Assembly (NCBI GenBank): GCA_047633055.1
Contig: JBLIEI010000026.1
Coordinates: 1-54,163, forward strand
Direction: 5' to 3'
DNA from: CALJFL01 sp047633055
GTDB taxonomy: Bacteria > Pseudomonadota > Gammaproteobacteria > Pseudomonadales > Halieaceae
Length of the DNA stretch: 54,163 bases
In this document: positions 8,661 through 17,739 of the stretch, piece by piece
Layout: every line of letters starts with the position of its first letter
Position numbering within the stretch: the stretch's first letter is position 1
The notes under the pieces: model-generated
Databases searched by the model: none
What the model saw: the letters and a program-made list of their open reading frames with translations, nothing else
Told to the model about the DNA's origin: nothing
Program-made: the position numbers and the translations under genes

Positions 8661-11156
8661 CTAAAACATGATGGCTAGCCTTCCGCCCCAGATTTCACCC
8701 TCCTCCATAAAATAGCTGTGGGAACCGGTGAGTACTGGTGTGTCAAAGCCTTGCGCCAGGTTCGCCTCATCAAAAATATTTCGACCGTAGAGCATTATCT
8801 CCCAATGCTCTGCGCGAACACCAAAACGGGCATTCACTTTGGTGTAGGCATCGATGAAGTCCAGTGGATCAAGATCGCCACCTGAGGAGAACTCATCCCG
8901 GTAGTTTACGTCTGCAGCAAAAAACAATTCCATACCGTTGTTCAGCAGGTAGTCGTAGTTGGCAAACAGCGCGGCGGAGTACTCAGATGCGTAATCTGTT
9001 GTCTTCCCCGACAAGTCGTTACTGGTAACGCCAGCGCTTGAACCGCATCCAGGATCGGCGTCCAGCTGTCTCGCGCTGCAGGGTCCGTCTTTAAAATCAT
9101 CGTAGCTCGCATCTAGCCAGGCAATGTTGCCGCCCAGGAGCAGGTTGTTGGTGGCCTGCCACTGGGTGTCTAACTCGAGGCCGTATACCTCCGAAGAGGC
9201 CGCGTTTTTGACCTGGAAGCTCACACCTTTGAAAATAGAAATCTGCAGGTTGTCGTACTTGGTGTAAAAGGCAGCCCAGTTGATGGTCATACCCCCATCG
9301 AGCAGAGTGTGCTTGCCGCCAAACTCGAAGGCATCAACTTCCTCGTCGCCAAATTCAAAGTCGCCATTGGGAGCGGTTGGATCGTAACAATTCTCAATAG
9401 TAACGCTGAGGTCGGGGTTGGGGGCGCAGGGCAAGGTCCCTTGATCGATACCGCCAGGCTCGCCGTCATCCGCTGAGGTGAATCCGCCGCTCTTAAAACC
9501 CTGCGAGAAACTGGCGTACAGCATGGTGTCTTCACCAATATCCCACTGGACGTTCACAGAGGGAATCCATTTGTCAGTCTTGCGGTCATCTTCAAAGTTA
9601 TAGGTATAAGTATTGAACGCACTGGCCTGGGTGAGGGCCAGGAAATAACTGTCGTTGGGTTCATGCATGCCAACGTCGCTATCGGACAAAAACTGGGAAC
9701 TTTCTACGCTTTTTTCTTCACTGGTGTAGCGCAGGCCCAGTGTCACCCTCCAGGCGTCCGAGAGATTGAAGGTGCCCTGACCGAAGACCGCCCAAGAATC
9801 AGATTCAAGCTTGTAGTTGTGATTACGAGCTATCTGCTGCGGTCCGTAGAGGCCGCCAGTGGATATAAGCAGTGCACTATTGAAGCCCAGCAACGTAGGT
9901 ACAAGATCATCTACATTGAAATCCAGTGTGACGCGGCGATCAAAACTGAGCTCACTAGACTCCAGATATGCGCCGGCGACGTAGTCAAAAAACTCTCCGC
10001 CAGGCGAAGTAATACGAAACTCCTGACTGACCTGCTCGAACTCCTGGTCGTCATCGCGGTGTATGAATTGGAGTGGAAGCCAATCAACGTCGACTCCGTC
10101 GATGTAGCTGTAGTCGGTATAGCCGGTTACCGATGTCAGAGTCAGGTCGCCCAGGTCGTAATCGACATTTAATGCAAAGGTGTTGAACCCTTCGTCATTG
10201 GAATCGGGGTTCTTGCCTATGCCTATCCCGTCCGCCTGGCTCTGGCCGTAGCCATTGTCTTTGAATGTGGTGTAATCCTTGTTTGCCAGTTCGGCGATCT
10301 CAGGATAAAAAACGTCGGTCAGTAGATAGCCTAATTGTGCGTTCTGATCCAGATTCGGAAACTGCTCCGCGCGGCTCGCCGGATCCAAATACAGTAGAGT
10401 GGCTGACGGTGCGCCGTTCCGTTCGAACTCGGTATTGGTGTATTTCAGGCCCATCGAGAGATTGTCAGTAGGCAGCCAGGTCAAACTGATTCGGTAGTTT
10501 AATTCCTCGATACCGCCCTCATCTTTGTCGAGAAACGTATTGTCTACGTAGCCGCCGGTTTCCCGATATTTGAAAGCGATTCTTGCGCCAAGGGTATCGG
10601 AGAGAGAGGCGCTGAGGAAACCCTCATAAAGCTGTCCCTCATTGGACTCCAGTGATGCAGCAAACTGACCGTTCAGTTCCTCGCCAGGGTCGGCGGAGGC
10701 GGTGGTGATATTTACCGCACCAGCAACCGTATTTTTACCAAACAGGGTTCCCTGTGGGCCGCGTAAAACCTCTACTCGCTCTACATCTACAAAGCCAGCT
10801 CGATACTGGCGGCCGCGACCCATATAAATTCCGTCGATATACATACCCACCGACTGCTCAAAGGCCTGGTTGTTGCCCGAGCCGATGCCGCGCATATAGA
10901 TATTGGTATTCACCGCGGCGCTTGCGATGTGTAAATTCGGTACGTAGTCTGCAAGCGCCGCCATGTTGGGGATGCTGGCTTGTTGCAGTCTTTCACCCTG
11001 TATTGCCGATACGGAGATAGGCACATCTTGTAGACTCTCCGCGCGCTTCTGTGCGGTGACAATAACTTCTTCCAGTACCTGGGCCTGCGTAATTGAAGCG
11101 GCGCCTGCGAGGGTAAGGGCTGCGACCAGCGGTGCTATTCTGAAGGAAGGGTGCAT
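8661..11156 (-). CDS. TonB-dependent outer-membrane receptor
   Basis: An 831-residue outer-membrane active transporter. The signal peptide 'MHPSFRIAPLVAALTLAGAA' ends near 'ITQA'. A TonB box-like 'EEVIVTA' follows at about residue 29, then the plug with 'VERVEVLRGPQGTLFGKN' and a 22-strand-type barrel ending in Phe ('GGRLAIMF'). The type is common in Cellvibrionales and sphingomonads and the ligand cannot be read from sequence; no siderophore gene, heme gene or polysaccharide lyase is adjacent. Immediately upstream is a 364-base region without a gene and then pseudogene remains. A strong terminator follows at 8610-8645, so it is probably monocistronic. Confidence 0.93.
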   Translation of the reverse strand: MHPSFRIAPLVAALTLAGAASITQAQVLEEVIVTAQKRAESLQDVPISVSAIQGERLQQASIPNMAALADYVPNLHIASAAVNTNIYMRGIGSGNNQAFEQSVGMYIDGIYMGRGRQYRAGFVDVERVEVLRGPQGTLFGKNTVAGAVNITTASADPGEELNGQFAASLESNEGQLYEGFLSASLSDTLGARIAFKYRETGGYVDNTFLDKDEGGIEELNYRISLTWLPTDNLSMGLKYTNTEFERNGAPSATLLYLDPASRAEQFPNLDQNAQLGYLLTDVFYPEIAELANKDYTTFKDNGYGQSQADGIGIGKNPDSNDEGFNTFALNVDYDLGDLTLTSVTGYTDYSYIDGVDVDWLPLQFIHRDDDQEFEQVSQEFRITSPGGEFFDYVAGAYLESSELSFDRRVTLDFNVDDLVPTLLGFNSALLISTGGLYGPQQIARNHNYKLESDSWAVFGQGTFNLSDAWRVTLGLRYTSEEKSVESSQFLSDSDVGMHEPNDSYFLALTQASAFNTYTYNFEDDRKTDKWIPSVNVQWDIGEDTMLYASFSQGFKSGGFTSADDGEPGGIDQGTLPCAPNPDLSVTIENCYDPTAPNGDFEFGDEEVDAFEFGGKHTLLDGGMTINWAAFYTKYDNLQISIFKGVSFQVKNAASSEVYGLELDTQWQATNNLLLGGNIAWLDASYDDFKDGPCSARQLDADPGCGSSAGVTSNDLSGKTTDYASEYSAALFANYDYLLNNGMELFFAADVNYRDEFSSGGDLDPLDFIDAYTKVNARFGVRAEHWEIMLYGRNIFDEANLAQGFDTPVLTGSHSYFMEEGEIWGGRLAIMF

Positions 11157-11520
11157 AGGATAGTCTTCTCTTATAATGATGATTAAGATTGCGATAACGT
11201 GGCCGATGAGGTTTTCGGCGAAAATATCTGGTAATGGTATTTAGGTCGAGGGCGAAGCTCAATACCGGAATCGGACAGAAAATATACCGAAACAGTTTAT
11301 TTTGAGTCATGTTCATCTTTCTGACGGCATATCAGTCGCGTCGTATTTTGCGGCAGAATTTTTATCCCGAGTGAGCAGATGGCAGCCTGTCCACTATCAG
11401 GCTCATGATCTATGTCCTCGGCGCGATATAGTGCAGTGCGCGATAGTAGCCCAGTGGCGATACCTGAAGTGGCTGGTTTGCTCTTCGGTGAATAGCGTAC
11501 CGCCATTGGGGTTGTTAGCG
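11157..11520. other. 364-base stretch without a supportable gene, upstream of the TonB receptor
   Basis: It holds the 5' leader of the receptor gene and sequence running into the pseudogene zone. Short frames here look like random translation, and no terminator, tRNA or repeat was seen. One frame on the minus strand (about 11415-11520, starting 'NPNGGTLFTEEQ') could be an out-of-frame continuation of the TerB-like fragment, but the match is too weak to annotate. Confidence 0.4.
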
Positions 11521-11795
11521 CTAAGGCAACGAACCTGTATGTGCCAATTCCATCACCAGGTCAACCTCGGCACTTTGTAAATCTGGAGAACTGTTCAAAG
11601 CCTCCCGAATCACCTCTCGCTCGGTGTCGTCCATAGTGTCGTCGGCCATAGCAACCCGCGTGAGTGCAACGGAAAAGGCCGACAGGTATTGGGCCGCAGC
11701 CGGGTCGTGACGATCTAGCAGTTTTAGCATCTGGCTGGTAGTGGAGGCCAAGGCTTCACTGATCGGTCGAATTTCACCGTCCTCAAGGTGAAGGA
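11521..11795 (-). pseudogene. TerB-like domain fragment
   Basis: The frame reads 'YLSAFSVALTRVAMADD' and 'DDTEREVIREALNSSPDLQ' and then 'AEVDLVMELAH'. This is the pattern of the first half of TerB (tellurite-resistance-like) helical-bundle proteins: an Ala-Asp pair followed by an acidic EF-like turn. It stops soon after, where the family normally continues for another 60-80 residues. Upstream the frame runs without an ATG into the ABC-transporter fragment; the only internal ATG (11751) cuts close to the domain. I therefore call it a broken gene. It could instead be a short intact protein from ATG 11751 (76 aa). Function unknown. Confidence 0.45.
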
Positions 11796-11990
11796 GAGGT
11801 TGCCTGAATATTTGTCGATATGTTCTTCCAGCCCCACTTGTGTCAATACTTCTTCTACCCGTCGTCGACTCTCGACGCGGGACATTTTTCGTCGTCCAGC
11901 TGTAGAGTCATGGTGACATCTTGCGCAACGGTTAGAGACTCCAGCAGGTGGTGCTGCTGGGCAATGGGGCCAAATTCAGCCCGGGAAAGC
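11793..11990 (-). pseudogene. Remnant of a DevA-type ABC transporter ATPase
   Basis: One frame reads 'AQQHHLLESLTVAQDVTM' then 'TLQL', which is the Q-loop region of DevA/MacB-type ATPases (family form near 'FQAHNLHESLTALQNV'). After a frameshift around 11881-11892 it continues as 'SRVESRRRVEEVLTQVGLEE' and then 'HIDKYSGNLS', the stretch leading to the signature motif. The Walker A region, the LSGGQ signature and Walker B are all missing. The piece is inactive debris, oriented like the DevB fragment just upstream. Confidence 0.72.
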
Positions 11991-12057
11991 CTAGCGTTTG
12001 AAACAGACGATTGCGGGGAAACCCGGGAGGGTTAACGATGTAAGCAGCCTTCGGGCT

Positions 12058-12247
12058 GATCTCTACTTCAACCTGCAGGTTAGTTAAAAAACTTACAGAT
12101 TCAACTTCGTCCAGCACAACATTTACTTCGATGACGTGGGCATCAGCCTCGGCGACAGGGTCCATGCCGAGAACGTCCATGCGGCCGACTTTTAAGCCTA
12201 CTCGTTCAACGGTACCGGGAATGTGGCGACAAACGATTTTATTAAAT
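12058..12247 (-). pseudogene. C-terminal remnant of a DevB-type membrane fusion protein
   Basis: The translation contains 'GTVERVGLKVGRMDVLGMDP', 'AEADAHVIEV' and 'LTNLQVEVEI', which closely follows the end of DevB/HlyD-family proteins of DevBCA exporters (family form near 'DVLNTDPAADVDARVVEVKI', 'LTNLQV'). An in-frame stop at about 12251 cuts it off at the N-terminal side, so about 60 residues remain. The permease gene (DevC) that should lie between it and the ATPase is absent: only about 70 bases separate the two fragments. Together they mark a deleted devBCA-like operon. Confidence 0.75.
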
Positions 12248-12332
12248 CAGGCTTTTTTGCTATTATTTTCAGGCGATCATGGTGACTAATAGCAAACGCC
12301 GAATTCTATATTTCCTCTGCCGCCACCGGTGG

Positions 12333-12980
12333 TTAACCGCGATGGTCAAATAACTCCTTGCGGTTCAAGTCGCGGTAAAGTTGCAGTGATTCGGGAGTGC
12401 TATTATCGTCCTCCATACGTTGGCGCAGTAGCTGCAGAACAAGCCGGGTGATAGGCGCCAGGTTTAGGGGTCCAACCTCGGCTAAATCAACCCAGTGCAG
12501 ATCTTCCAGTTCACCATTACTTTTCAACTCGCCGCTCATATATCGTGCATCTACGGTAAAGAAGCGTGCATCGAAACGCCGTACCATGCGGGGCGGGGTA
12601 ATCGCCCGAGCAAAATAACTAAGCTTGTCCAGAGCGGGAACCAAGCCGCTTTGGTAAAACGGCTGCCAATGCGGTGAACGGGTGCGAATGTGTTGCGGTG
12701 GTGGCGCGCCCAGCAGTAAGCCTGTTTCTTCAAATGTCTCGCGAACGGCAGCCATGGCAAGTCCTCGCGCTCTGGCCGGCGTAACCGACTCGAGCAGCTG
12801 CGCTTCCACATGAGTTTGTAATTCGTAGGGTGATTTTACCCGCGAGTCTCCAGGGTCAACGCGCCCCCCGGGGAAGACATAGCAGTGAGGCATAAACACA
12901 TGGTGTGCTGTGCGAACTCCGAGCAGAACCTCACGCTCTTTCCGGAGAATGATCAGAGTGGAGGCGTCCCTAGGGCGCAT
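12333..12980 (-). CDS. Nudix hydrolase (NUDT19-like branch)
   Basis: A 215-residue Nudix protein that likely hydrolyses a nucleoside-diphosphate-linked substrate; the NUDT19-like branch includes CoA-diphosphate hydrolases. The Nudix helix 'VRETFEETGLLLG' (79-91) is intact. As in NUDT19-type proteins, it is separated from the upstream 'VFPGGRVDPGD' (35-45) by an insertion of about 30 residues, so the box is not contiguous. I choose ATG 12980 (MRPRDASTL), overlapping the acyltransferase stop by 11 bases; a start at 13013 would overlap by 44 bases. It is the third gene of the rhlE operon. Confidence 0.82.
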   Translation of the reverse strand: MRPRDASTLIILRKEREVLLGVRTAHHVFMPHCYVFPGGRVDPGDSRVKSPYELQTHVEAQLLESVTPARARGLAMAAVRETFEETGLLLGAPPPQHIRTRSPHWQPFYQSGLVPALDKLSYFARAITPPRMVRRFDARFFTVDARYMSGELKSNGELEDLHWVDLAEVGPLNLAPITRLVLQLLRQRMEDDNSTPESLQLYRDLNRKELFDHRG

Positions 12981-13548
12981 CAGCGTCTTCTTCAGCAAGA
13001 CGGATCGGGCCAAAGTGGTGGGGAAATTTGCCTTTCATGGGCGCATAAAAATTTCGGAAGGTATTCATGTCTGCGGTGAGATCACCCGAGGGCGTTACGG
13101 GTGGGCCAAAACCACCACGCTTTTTCCCATAATCGAGATAGGAGGGAACGATCGGCACCTCGGATTCTCTGGCAATGTGATAAAAGCCCGATCTCCAGCG
13201 GTCAGTTCGACTGCGGGTGCCCTCCGTTGGCACCACCAGCACCAGATCTTTTCTGTCTGCAAAGGTGCGGCGCATCGATTCCACTTGGTTCAGCTTACGG
13301 CTGCGAACGACGGGTATACCGCCCATCCATCGCATTAGCCAGCCCAGAGGTGGCCAGAACAGGGAGTCCTTGGCTAACCATTTGACCTTTAAGCCAAAAG
13401 CAGTCGCGAACAGCAGCATTAGCGGAAAGTCCCAGTTAGAGGTGTGCGGTGCAGCAATCAGCACGAAACGACGCTGTGTGGGTGGATCGCCTTCTATTTC
13501 CCAGCCTGTTAGCTCCAGTACGCGACGGGCGATAATTTGCCTAATCAT
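12970..13548 (-). CDS. PlsC-family glycerophospholipid acyltransferase
   Basis: A 192-residue membrane-associated acyltransferase of the lysophospholipid acyltransferase family. The catalytic block 'PHTSNWD' (His35 to Asp40, the HX4D motif) and 'VPTEGTRSR' (107-115) are visible, with the usual hydrophobic region between them. It is short, of the type seen in marine gammaproteobacteria, and the acyl acceptor is not certain. ATG 13548 lies one base after the rhlE stop (TAA-G-ATG), implying translational coupling; a longer frame to 13629 would lie inside rhlE. The Nudix gene overlaps its end. Confidence 0.85.
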   Translation of the reverse strand: MIRQIIARRVLELTGWEIEGDPPTQRRFVLIAAPHTSNWDFPLMLLFATAFGLKVKWLAKDSLFWPPLGWLMRWMGGIPVVRSRKLNQVESMRRTFADRKDLVLVVPTEGTRSRTDRWRSGFYHIARESEVPIVPSYLDYGKKRGGFGPPVTPSGDLTADMNTFRNFYAPMKGKFPHHFGPIRLAEEDADAP

Positions 13549-13549
13549 C

Positions 13550-14839
13550 TTAGCGGGCTTGCGTCGAACGTTTTCTGGTGCGGCCGCGACTATTTCCGGG
13601 TTGGCCGGTGCCCTTCTTGCCACGTGCACGGTTTGCAGCGTTGACTCTGCTTTTCACGGGGGCGCTAGGTCGGCGAGGCGTGGCTATACGGCGGGTAGGC
13701 AGAGAGTGGTCTGGTTCAAAGCCATCAACTTGCTGTTGGGGTAATTCCTGACGGATCAGGCGCTCAATGCCATAGAGGCTTTCGGCTTCGTCGGCACTAA
13801 CCAAAGAATGCGCACTGCCTGCAAACCCAGCGCGGCCGGTTCTGCCAATACGATGGATGTAGTCTTCGGGAATGTCTGGCAGGTCGAAGTTAACGACCTG
13901 CGGCAGCTGGTCTATGTCTATCCCACGTGCGGCAATATCTGTAGCGACTAGAGCCAGTACCTCGCCGCGCTTGAATTCATCAAGCGCCTGGGTGCGAGCG
14001 TTCTGACTCTTGTTGCCGTGAATTGTGGCACTGCGTATGCCGTTCTGCGCCAACTGCTTACAAAGACGATTGGCGCCGTGCTTGGTGCGGGTGAAAACCA
14101 GCACCTGCTGCCAGTCGTTTTCCTTGATTAATTGTGACAACAGCTCGGGCTTACGTTTTTTGTCTACGGGATAGACCCATTGTTCAACCCGCTCCGCGGT
14201 AGAATTTGGTGGGCTCACCTCTACCTGTGTAGGCTGGCGTAGAAAATCGGCTGCCAGCGAACGAATCGGTTTGGAAAACGTGGCGGAAAACATCAGTGTC
14301 TGCCGTTTATTCGGTAACAGCTTAACAATGCGACGGATGTCGTGGATAAAGCCCATGTCGAGCATTCGATCCGCCTCATCGAGAATCAGTACTTCGAGAT
14401 GATCAAATTTCACCGCGCCCTGTTCGTGGAGGTCCAGGAGTCGCCCAGGTGTTGCAACAAGCGTGTCCACTCCCCGGTTAAGGATGCTGATCTGTGGATT
14501 GATTTTTACACCGCCAAAAACAACGGTAGAGGATGTTTCCATATATTTGCCGTATTGAGCGACGCTCTGCCCCACTTGTGCTGCAAGTTCCCGGGTTGGC
14601 GTTAAGATCAGAGAACGGGCACTGCGTTCCGGCGCTTTTGCGCCCGAGGCCAGGCGCTGCAGCAGTGGCAAAGCAAACCCAGCGGTTTTGCCCGTGCCAG
14701 TCTGGGCTGCGGCCATCACGTCCTTGCCGCTCAATATCAATGGAATGGCTTTGGCCTGAATGGGTGAGGGTTGGGTGTAGCCTTGTTCCTTGACAGCACG
14801 CAGCAAGGGCTCGGACAACCCGAGATCGTCGAAATTCAT
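13550..14839 (-). CDS. rhlE: DEAD-box ATP-dependent RNA helicase RhlE
   Basis: A 429-residue cytoplasmic RNA helicase of the RhlE group. It starts with the typical 'MNFDDLGLSEPLLRAV' and carries a Q motif 'YTQPSPIQAKAIP', Walker A 'AAQTGTGKT', 'PTRELAAQV', 'DEADRMLDMGF', 'SATFSKPI' and 'HRIGRTGRAG'. The C-terminal tail is basic and Arg/Gly/Ala-rich, as in RhlE proteins that bind structured RNA or ribosome precursors. It is first in a leftward operon with the acyltransferase and Nudix genes. A 274-base divergent region separates it from the kinase gene. Confidence 0.95.
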   Translation of the reverse strand: MNFDDLGLSEPLLRAVKEQGYTQPSPIQAKAIPLILSGKDVMAAAQTGTGKTAGFALPLLQRLASGAKAPERSARSLILTPTRELAAQVGQSVAQYGKYMETSSTVVFGGVKINPQISILNRGVDTLVATPGRLLDLHEQGAVKFDHLEVLILDEADRMLDMGFIHDIRRIVKLLPNKRQTLMFSATFSKPIRSLAADFLRQPTQVEVSPPNSTAERVEQWVYPVDKKRKPELLSQLIKENDWQQVLVFTRTKHGANRLCKQLAQNGIRSATIHGNKSQNARTQALDEFKRGEVLALVATDIAARGIDIDQLPQVVNFDLPDIPEDYIHRIGRTGRAGFAGSAHSLVSADEAESLYGIERLIRQELPQQQVDGFEPDHSLPTRRIATPRRPSAPVKSRVNAANRARGKKGTGQPGNSRGRTRKRSTQAR

Positions 14840-15087
14840 CGTCAGCTTCTCTTTAAAAACGTGGATACTGACTTTGATAACGCACTGTCAGCAGGTGCGA
14901 ATGGGCGCATGTTACCCGATGAGAGGGCCATTGCAAGTGGCAACAAATGCCTCGCGCTGGATAAAAAACCAACACTTTTGGTCCCTTTGGTGCTTCTTGG
15001 TGAATAGTCGACGGAGAAAACAGGATCTAGAGAGGTATATTACTTACTTTTTCTGGCACACTAGCGGTCTATCCGGTGGGGTTTATT

Positions 15088-15114
15088 ATGGATGATAAAG
15101 TGATTGCAGCTTAA
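15088..15114 (+). promoter_or_regulatory. Eight-codon leader ORF overlapping the kinase start
   Basis: ATG 15088 begins an eight-codon frame (MDDKVIAA) ending in TAA at 15112-15114, and the A of that stop is the first base of the kinase ATG (TAATG). A good ribosome binding site (GGTGGGG, 15075-15081) precedes the mini-ORF, whereas the kinase ATG itself has none. This suggests that ribosomes load on the leader and re-initiate at the kinase gene. Confidence 0.45.
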
Positions 15115-17678
15115 TGGCAGATCTGCAAATACCAGGCTATGAGCTCTATGAGCAATTGGGCCGTGGCGGCATGGCTACGGTCTATAGGGCCCTGCACCTG
15201 AATCTTGACCGGGAAGTGGCGATTAAGGTCATGGATCGGGGCTCCAGCTCTGACGATAGTTTTTCTGAACGGTTTATCCGCGAGGCCCGCATTTCAGCGC
15301 GACTGGTCCACCCGCACATTTTGCAAATCTACGACGTCAATTCCCATGCGGGGCACAACTACATCGCTATGGAATTTCTGGGCGGAGGAGACCTTGCCGG
15401 TATCATCCGCGGTGCGTTGACGCAGCGGGTGATTTACAACCTGATGAAGCAAATGACCGACGCTCTGGATTACGCCTCAAGCCAGGGCTATGTGCATCGC
15501 GATATTAAACCGAGCAACATTTTGTTGCGCACCAATAACGACTATGTGCTGGCTGACTTCGGTATCGCCAAAGCTGCGGATTCCGGCACTCAAATGACCC
15601 AGACGGGCCTCATGGTAGGCACCCCGAGTTATATGAGCCCGGAACAGGCTCGTGGGGTGGAGGTAGACGGTCGTTCCGACCTGTATGGCATGGCGGTACT
15701 GGGCTACGAAATGCTGACCAAGGAACTGCCTTTTGATGCGGATTCAGCGGTCAGTATCGCGGTAAAGCATTTGACCGCTGATATTCCCACCCTGCCTGAG
15801 ACGTTGGCGCCCTACCAGGCCTGGCTTGACAAGGCATTGGCAAAAGATGCGAACGATAGGTTTCAGACCGGCGGCGAGATGTTCGCCGGTTTCTCGGAGG
15901 TTCGTGGTGAGTTTTCAGATGACGATGTGTTGACTCCGGCCAAGGTTCGTTCAGAACGGAACCCCGATGACGAAGATGCAACCTCAGTTGAGATAGGTGC
16001 TGCTAGCATGGGTAGTTCCTGGGGTGATCCTACGCAGGTCAGCCAATCTTCGCGGCCGTCACGGCCTTACAAACTGTCAGAGACTTCGTCGAGGCGCGAA
16101 CGTTTGGTCACTGGGCAGTATCAGGCGGCCAAGAAAACCAAATCAAGTGGCGGTGGTGCCGTCGCCAAGCTCTTCCTGACTTTATTGTTGGTGAGTGGCG
16201 GCGGATATGGCGGTTATGTGTATTGGCAGACGACTCAGGATGAGACCACGAAAGGGGTTGAGACTGTCTCGGCTCAGTTATCGCGAGCCTTCACTGCGAT
16301 GAATGAAAATGATCTAAATACCGCCTCGCAGGCTTTTGAGCGCGTGCTGGAGGTGCAACCAACGAATGCCGCAGCGCTCAAGGGCATGGCAGATATCGGT
16401 GGTTTGCAGAAGATAGAACGTAGAGAAAAAGCCGATAAAATTGTCATCCTAGCTCAAGCAGAGATAAATAAACTGGCGACGGATGCGTCGCGATCTGATG
16501 CGGCACTCACGCTATTGCAAGAAGCGCTGCAAGTGGATGCTGGCAATAAAAAGGCTGGAAAAGGGCTCAGTACTCTAGCTGATTATCATATGGCGGGTGC
16601 CAGACGCGCGATCGATGCCGGTGATTTTGCCCTGGCTGCAAGTACTTTGGTCAATGCGTTGGAAGTCATGCCGGCAAGATCCGACATCAAGCAATTATCC
16701 GCCAATCTTGCCGCTCAGGAAGCCGATTGGCTGGCCAGTCAGAATGTAAAAGAACTTTTTTCCGCTGCCAATGCTTCAATCGAAAGTGGCGAATTTACCA
16801 GTGCGACCCAGCATTTGGCTGTGGTGCTAAAAATCCAGCCAGATAGCGCCGATGCTCAGGGAGCGATGGAGGCGGTGGTGCAGGGGCTGTTATCTCGCGC
16901 GCAGACCGCAATCGGTAAGGGCAACTTCAGTGCGGCGAGTGTTGACCTCGATAAGGCCATTGAGATTGCCCCCAGCAGGGAAGATCTCGGCGAGTTGCAA
17001 TCTCAGTTACCCGCGCTGGAAGAGGCCTGGCAATCTGAGAGTCGGATGGCTACCCGCCTGACGGAGGCCCAGGCTTTTTTCAGGAAAGGGTCGTTTTTGG
17101 CGGCCGCCGAAGTTTATCGGGAGGTGCTCAAAGTGACGCCAGATTCAGCGCCAGCTCAGCGTGGCTTGAATGACGCTTACAGTGCTCTGGTCAGTGCGGC
17201 ACAAAAATCTGCAGACAAAGGTAAGTTTGACGATGCCCAGATGTTTCTCACACAGGCTCTGGAACTGGATTCCGATAGCGAGAGCGCCACAGCACTAGAA
17301 GGAAACCTCGCCACCATGGAGCAAAGTTGGAACGACCGTGTGGCAGAGAAGGCCAAGCAGAAACAGGTGGCCGCCGACGCCGCCGAACTGGGCATGCAGG
17401 CGATAGCCGCGGGTGATTTGGATAAGGCACATCAGATTTATAGGGAAGTCTCTGTTGAATATTCCTTAAGGGCGACAACTAACAAGTTGAAAGACGCACT
17501 ACTCGAAGCTTATATCGTAGCAACTCGCACCGAGATTGGCAGTGAGCAATATGACCTGGCTCAAACCTTGATCGCGCAGGGCCAATCACTTTCTCCCGAT
17601 CGGGAAGAGTGGGAAGTTTTAGAGGAAGAGATTGATTTCGCGCGGAATAAAGCCCGACGTCGTCTGGGTGGTTTCTGA
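15114..17678 (+). CDS. Membrane Ser/Thr protein kinase (PknB/Stk-like) with repeat-rich C-terminal region
   Basis: An 854-residue Hanks-type kinase. The cytoplasmic catalytic domain (about 8-262) has 'GRGGMATVY' (16-24), Lys38 in 'VAIKVM', 'HRDIKPSN' (128-135), 'DFGIAKA' (148-154) and 'GTPSYMSPEQARG' (169-181), so it should be active. A Ser/Arg-rich juxtamembrane stretch follows (about 265-345), then one transmembrane helix (about 350-371). The C-terminal 480 residues are helical TPR-like repeats ('ALKGMADIG', 'AQGAMEAV' and similar units), predicted to lie outside the inner membrane. Start at ATG 15114 via the overlapping leader ORF. PPK2 follows after 61 bases. Targets are unknown. Confidence 0.92.
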   Translation: MADLQIPGYELYEQLGRGGMATVYRALHLNLDREVAIKVMDRGSSSDDSFSERFIREARISARLVHPHILQIYDVNSHAGHNYIAMEFLGGGDLAGIIRGALTQRVIYNLMKQMTDALDYASSQGYVHRDIKPSNILLRTNNDYVLADFGIAKAADSGTQMTQTGLMVGTPSYMSPEQARGVEVDGRSDLYGMAVLGYEMLTKELPFDADSAVSIAVKHLTADIPTLPETLAPYQAWLDKALAKDANDRFQTGGEMFAGFSEVRGEFSDDDVLTPAKVRSERNPDDEDATSVEIGAASMGSSWGDPTQVSQSSRPSRPYKLSETSSRRERLVTGQYQAAKKTKSSGGGAVAKLFLTLLLVSGGGYGGYVYWQTTQDETTKGVETVSAQLSRAFTAMNENDLNTASQAFERVLEVQPTNAAALKGMADIGGLQKIERREKADKIVILAQAEINKLATDASRSDAALTLLQEALQVDAGNKKAGKGLSTLADYHMAGARRAIDAGDFALAASTLVNALEVMPARSDIKQLSANLAAQEADWLASQNVKELFSAANASIESGEFTSATQHLAVVLKIQPDSADAQGAMEAVVQGLLSRAQTAIGKGNFSAASVDLDKAIEIAPSREDLGELQSQLPALEEAWQSESRMATRLTEAQAFFRKGSFLAAAEVYREVLKVTPDSAPAQRGLNDAYSALVSAAQKSADKGKFDDAQMFLTQALELDSDSESATALEGNLATMEQSWNDRVAEKAKQKQVAADAAELGMQAIAAGDLDKAHQIYREVSVEYSLRATTNKLKDALLEAYIVATRTEIGSEQYDLAQTLIAQGQSLSPDREEWEVLEEEIDFARNKARRRLGGF

Positions 17679-17739
17679 GTAACATCGGGCTCACGGCTGC
17701 ACGGGACAATAATCTAGCCAACCCTCAGCAGGATTATTA

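Noticed and set aside
9663..10172. Plus-strand frame of 169 codons inside the TonB receptor
   Set aside because: Antisense shadow of the receptor; the receptor frame has plug and barrel motifs throughout.
12323..12332. CCACCGGTGG palindrome after the Nudix gene as a terminator
   Set aside because: Perfect 10-bp palindrome but with no loop and no T-run on the leftward strand; probably chance.
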